This document shows positions 59,466-64,000 of a stretch of DNA of 64,000 nucleotides, piece by piece. How positions within the stretch are numbered: the first letter of the stretch is position 1; every line of letters begins with the position of its first letter. The notes beneath the pieces are model-generated. The model was not told where the DNA came from. It saw only the letters and a list, made by a program, of their open reading frames with translations, and made no database searches. The position numbers and the translations under genes are program-made. The DNA is taken from positions 20,193,709-20,257,708 of the forward strand of contig NC_132896.1 of the NCBI RefSeq assembly GCF_030463535.1, given 5' to 3'. Source of the stretch: Salminus brasiliensis (Eukaryota; Chordata; Actinopteri; Characiformes; Bryconidae).

Positions 59466-59476
59466 ACTGAAGCACC

Positions 59477-60882
59477 ATGGATGCCATGATTTACCTCGAC
59501 CAAGAAAATGGGAGGCTCGCAGCTCCAAACCTCAAATCTCGACAGAGGCTTCAGTCTGCACCTGGTGAGCTTGGTTGCGCCTATCAATGTGTTCATGAAG
59601 TAAAGTTAAATGTTCTCCATAGTCTAAACATCCAGGGCCCAGTTTCCTGGGTGCTGTATTTGAGAGTTGGGAAGCTGTCCCCAATATGTATGTTGGATAG
59701 ATTTTTACAGAAACCCCCAAGTTTCCATTATCTGCTTAGAATGCAGTTTGTGTTGAGTATTCTTTGCTAAATTGCTGCTGACCTTCAAATGCTTGCTTCT
59801 TATAGGAGCAACCAATGGGTTGCATATGCACATCTTGATTTTTGAATCTCGAGCAGGGGTGGGCAATTCTGATTGGGGGTTGTGTTGGATTCCTGCCTTT
59901 ATTTATTTCTTGGCTTTTCCTGCTGAAGTACACCTGATTCAGCTCAACCTGTTAATTACTAGGTTTAGTAGGTCTGTTGGAGCAGGGAAATGGGCAAACT
60001 ACTGGAACCTGCCCCCTGTTGCCCACCCCTGGTCTAGAGGCATATGAGTAAACTTGACTTGCTGTTATGTATTCTGTAATAGTGGTTACGGTGCAACATG
60101 TTCTGCTTGAATCCTTTGTTTTAATAGAACAGCTTCTGAAAACTCCACTACATATAAAGGGACGCCTTGGTGGTTCTGTACATTCGGCCCGCAAAGCTTT
60201 GGGAACAGTAAACAAGATTGTATCCACCTCAGCAGTCTCTCATAAAGGTGAAACCCGGAGTAAACCTCTTGGAGCCCAGGTTAGTTGTTAAAATATTTAA
60301 GATTTTTCTCCTAACATGTTTGCCGAAGCTTGATTAACTTTTTTTTTTTATTTTTTTTATCCCCCCCAGCAGTGCAAAGGGCCTTCTCAGCCTGTTCGTG
60401 AAGACTATCCAGAGATTGAGAAATGCTTCCCCTACAACCCAAGTGGTAGGCCTCTTGCCAAATGCTTAAACATGACTACTAAATCTTTTATTAATTTTTT
60501 TTAACTTGTTTTATGTCTTTAGACTTTGAAATGTACAGTGTACCAGAGGAAGTCTGCCTCAGCCGTTTCTCACTGGCTGGTTTGGGAAGACAGCAGTGGT
60601 GTCCGGCTTCACTTGAGGAAGATTTCATCATGATGGATCCATGTTTGCCACCATCACCTCTTAAGATGCCTTTAGGTATTTGGTGCCTGGCAATAATCTA
60701 TATTTAAATACTTGGGTGTCTCCATTTCTGCTCTGCAGAATTCACTTTGTCTGTAAAGAGACAATTGAATGACTTGTTTTTAATGATCTGTTTACATAGA
60801 GACCAGCAGAGATGACCTGGAAGCATTCCTAGAAACAATCAATGGACTGACTGTGGACTTGCCCCCTGAGTGTGACTACTGA
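59477..60882 (+). CDS. pttg1: Securin (pituitary tumor-transforming gene 1)
   Basis: Securin binds and inhibits separase until the anaphase-promoting complex destroys it, timing sister-chromatid separation. Five coding exons: 59477-59564, 60128-60279, 60370-60445, 60523-60675, 60800-60882. They give 183 residues (human 202). The N-terminus MDAMIYLDQENGR aligns with the human KEN-box region, but KEN reads QEN. The destruction box RKALGTVN is intact around residue 55. The separase-binding segment DYPEIEKCFPYNPSDFEMYS is highly conserved, followed by PPSPLKMP. The acidic tail ends VDLPPECDY. Exon 3 begins CAGCAG, so either of two acceptors 3 bases apart could be used. The start is the first ATG after the acceptor, with ACCATGG context. 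An interspersed repeat lies in the intron at 59565-60127. gabrp is upstream on the same strand; the AFAP1-family gene converges from the right. Confidence 0.92.
59850..60045. repeat. MITE-like palindromic repeat in pttg1
   Basis: The left end AGCAGGGGTGGGCAATTCTG faces the right end TTGCCCACCCCTGGTC as inverted repeats over about 190 bases. The middle contains TACACCTGATTCAGCTCAAC. The inverted ends make it the best preserved member of the family also seen at 37276-37665 and 14062-14212. Confidence 0.7.
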
Positions 60883-60935
60883 GGCTAAATAGATTTTATG
60901 TTGTGTGGATTTTTCTTTTAATACGGTCCTGTTTT

Positions 60936-60941
60936 AATAAA
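60936..60941 (+). promoter_or_regulatory. Polyadenylation signal of pttg1
   Basis: AATAAA 54 bases after the stop codon, giving a very short 3' UTR. Confidence 0.8.
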
Positions 60942-60959
60942 TTTGTTTTGAATTGATAT

Positions 60960-61635
60960 GCTGCCTCCTTCCTTACATGGAATGAAGTGATGAGGCTACA
61001 CTGTTGCAAATGTTATTATTGGACTTGCTAGATCATATTTGCTAAACTTGATACATGGCAGGATTTACTCAAGCCTATTTGAGGGATATTGTGAAACTAC
61101 ACATTGAGAGAAGATGAATAGTTGTGGTTGAATGGCTCATCAAATTGTAATACTTTCTGCCTGAACAATGTGCAGCTGTAGCTTGGGGAAATGTCACATG
61201 GAAACCTTTTAATTCATTTTTATATATAGCTGTACTTCAATGTCCAAGTGTAATGTGTATTGGAGGGTTTAAGACCATGTAAAATGCACTATAAAAATCA
61301 ATTTAAGCTTTGTTGCAAAGCAGGTTTAAAGAATCATTATGGGGCAAAAAGATCAGTAAAAGCAACAATGGTGAGGAACAAACCTCCTTGGCTCAGAAGT
61401 TTGTCACCAAAGTAGTGGTGGTTAATGGTGATAGTAGTTGCATAAAAGAATCCATGTGAATGTTAAGCTGTAGGTGGGTGGGCTGGTAGTCGGACACAGA
61501 TGACTGGGGAGCCTGGTGGTCAGTCTGGTGGATGGCAGCTGGTCTGATGCAGGTAAAAAGGGTCCCCATAGTTCAGTCTTCTAATGGCCCTGGCCAGATG
61601 AGTGGGTAGCCATTTATTTTGAGAATAACCCCCCC

Positions 61636-61666
<31 letters not shown>

Positions 61667-62029
61667 ACACACACAACAGTCTACAAAAGGTGAGGAGTCC
61701 TTTAACAACTTTTCTTGTACAACTTCAATGTATAGATTACTATTCTGTGACACTAAAGCTGGAGCCTGGTGTGGTTTGTGGTTGTTTTTGAATAAATCCC
61801 AAGAATCATAGTTCTGTTTTGATTCTACATCAAAAGTAGACAACAGCCATTAAGTGAATATTTTAGGTTCCATTTGGTCCAGTCAATAGATCAGGGGAGG
61901 AAATGAGAAACTGAAGACACCCCACCCCCAAATGGTTACTCTAGTATAGAAGCTGGAAGAAAGTAACTCAACCCTCTTGCCTTCAGCTGTACCCCAACCA
62001 AAAAGAAAGCAGTCAACACAAGTTGTATA
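60960..62029. other. Convergent spacer between pttg1 and the AFAP1-family gene
   Basis: No gene. Contains a truncated copy (about 61450-61625) of the repeat seen at 40424-41650, recognised by GGATGGCAGCTGGTCTGATG, and the poly-C/CA tract at 61629-61676. Confidence 0.55.
61629..61676. repeat. Poly-C tract joined to CA microsatellite
   Basis: 24 consecutive C followed by about 11 AC units. Confidence 0.95.
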
Positions 62030-62035
62030 TTTATT
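62030..62035 (-). promoter_or_regulatory. Possible polyadenylation signal of the AFAP1-family gene
   Basis: TTTATT on the plus strand is AATAAA on the minus strand. It would give a 3' UTR of about 870 bases after the stop codon at 62905-62907. Confidence 0.5.
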
Positions 62036-62904
62036 GTAGTGTCCTCTTGTTCATCTCTATGTCAAAAGACAATAAAGTGCAAGTGTTACATTAAAATGGT
62101 CATGGTGATAAAGTGGGGGGAACAAGTAAAAGGATCAATTAGATACAAAGACTTTGCTAGTTAAAATAAGGCAGTGTATTCATATCTGCTATTTAGTTAT
62201 AACACAGGATAAGGAAATGTAAAAATGGTCAAGGCAAAATATTAATAGCACCAGTTTTGTTAAAGTCTCTGAGGAAAGCCTTTTTCAGATGTGTCAAAAA
62301 TAAAAGTACAAATTAGTAAAACTATTTACAAAACAGCAGTCATGACCCCTCCTTAAGGAACAACATTTCAAAGTGATGAAGCAGAACATCCCATCTTCAT
62401 CCCGTGCACATCTTAAGCTTTGCATCATTCGTTGCTACGCTTCTTAACCTCCCCTAACTTGCTAACCTACTCCAACAGCGATCAAGCACTTGCACTGTCC
62501 CTTGTGTCCCAGTTCATTTATTGCCTCAACATTTCTTTTGCCTGCAGGTTGTCTGTACAGCTTGCGTTCAAGAGTCCAGAAATCATACTCCTGTTTTTGT
62601 GGAATGGTAGGACTCATCTTCCATCACTGCAGGTCTGTTATGCTACAAACTAGTTCTGTACAAAAAAAGTGTGTGTACAAGAAATTAAGTGGCACGTCAT
62701 GTCATGTCATGTGTGTCCAAACAAGACGATAAGACTCACAGCACGATTTGCATTGCCAGGTCCAGCTCACACAGTCAGTTATTCGGAGACGAGCAGTAGT
62801 GTGTGTAATTGAATGTATATTGAGTTTGCAGGGGGAACAGCTGCAGATAGTCATGTCCATTTCAACAGAAACAGTCCAAGCTGCCTTGCCAATCACCACT
62901 CCCT

Positions 62905-63999
<1,095 letters not shown>

Positions 64000-64000
64000 T

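Overview
This window is vertebrate nuclear DNA, almost certainly from a ray-finned (teleost) fish. It has spliced genes with GT-AG introns, an AT-rich background, dense Tc1/mariner remnants, tRNA-derived SINEs whose tails resemble L2 LINEs, and long microsatellites. The gene set (two tandem wnt8a genes, lcp2, foxi1, gabrp, pttg1 and an AFAP1-family gene) mostly has human counterparts on 5q31-q35. The repeat families look otophysan (characin or catfish-like), but the species cannot be fixed from sequence alone.

Layout, left to right on the + strand. Positions 1-2.9 kb are upstream DNA. Two complete six-exon Wnt8 genes lie head to tail at 3.0-5.1 kb and 5.9-7.7 kb, each with its own TATA-like box. 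After a 3 kb gap, lcp2 (SLP-76 adaptor, 15 coding exons) runs from 10.9 to 16.6 kb. A small minus-strand gene at 18.7-19.9 kb encodes a synaptonemal-complex SYCE3 homologue. foxi1 (two exons) is at 21.7-23.0 kb. From about 23.5 to 49.8 kb I find no protein-coding gene. This stretch holds several generations of DNA transposons, a nested LINE and MITE copies, and could contain distal regulatory DNA. gabrp (GABA-A receptor pi subunit) follows at 51.3-57.8 kb with a probable noncoding exon near 50 kb, then pttg1 (securin) at 59.5-60.9 kb. The 3' end of a minus-strand AFAP1-family gene enters from the right edge.

The genes do not form one pathway. They cover embryonic axis signalling (wnt8a pair), T-cell and platelet receptor signalling (lcp2), meiotic synapsis (syce3), ionocyte and otic transcriptional control (foxi1), chloride conductance in epithelium (gabrp), sister-chromatid separation (pttg1) and actin cross-linking (AFAP1 family). 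The most notable points are: the tandem wnt8a pair, with a glycine-to-glutamate change in the acylation loop of copy 2; a securin whose N-terminal KEN box reads QEN; a SYCE3 homologue with a novel C-terminal exon between lcp2 and foxi1; and AGCTAG-rich DNA shared by the 5' regions of syce3 and pttg1. I found no evidence of a wholly new multi-gene system.
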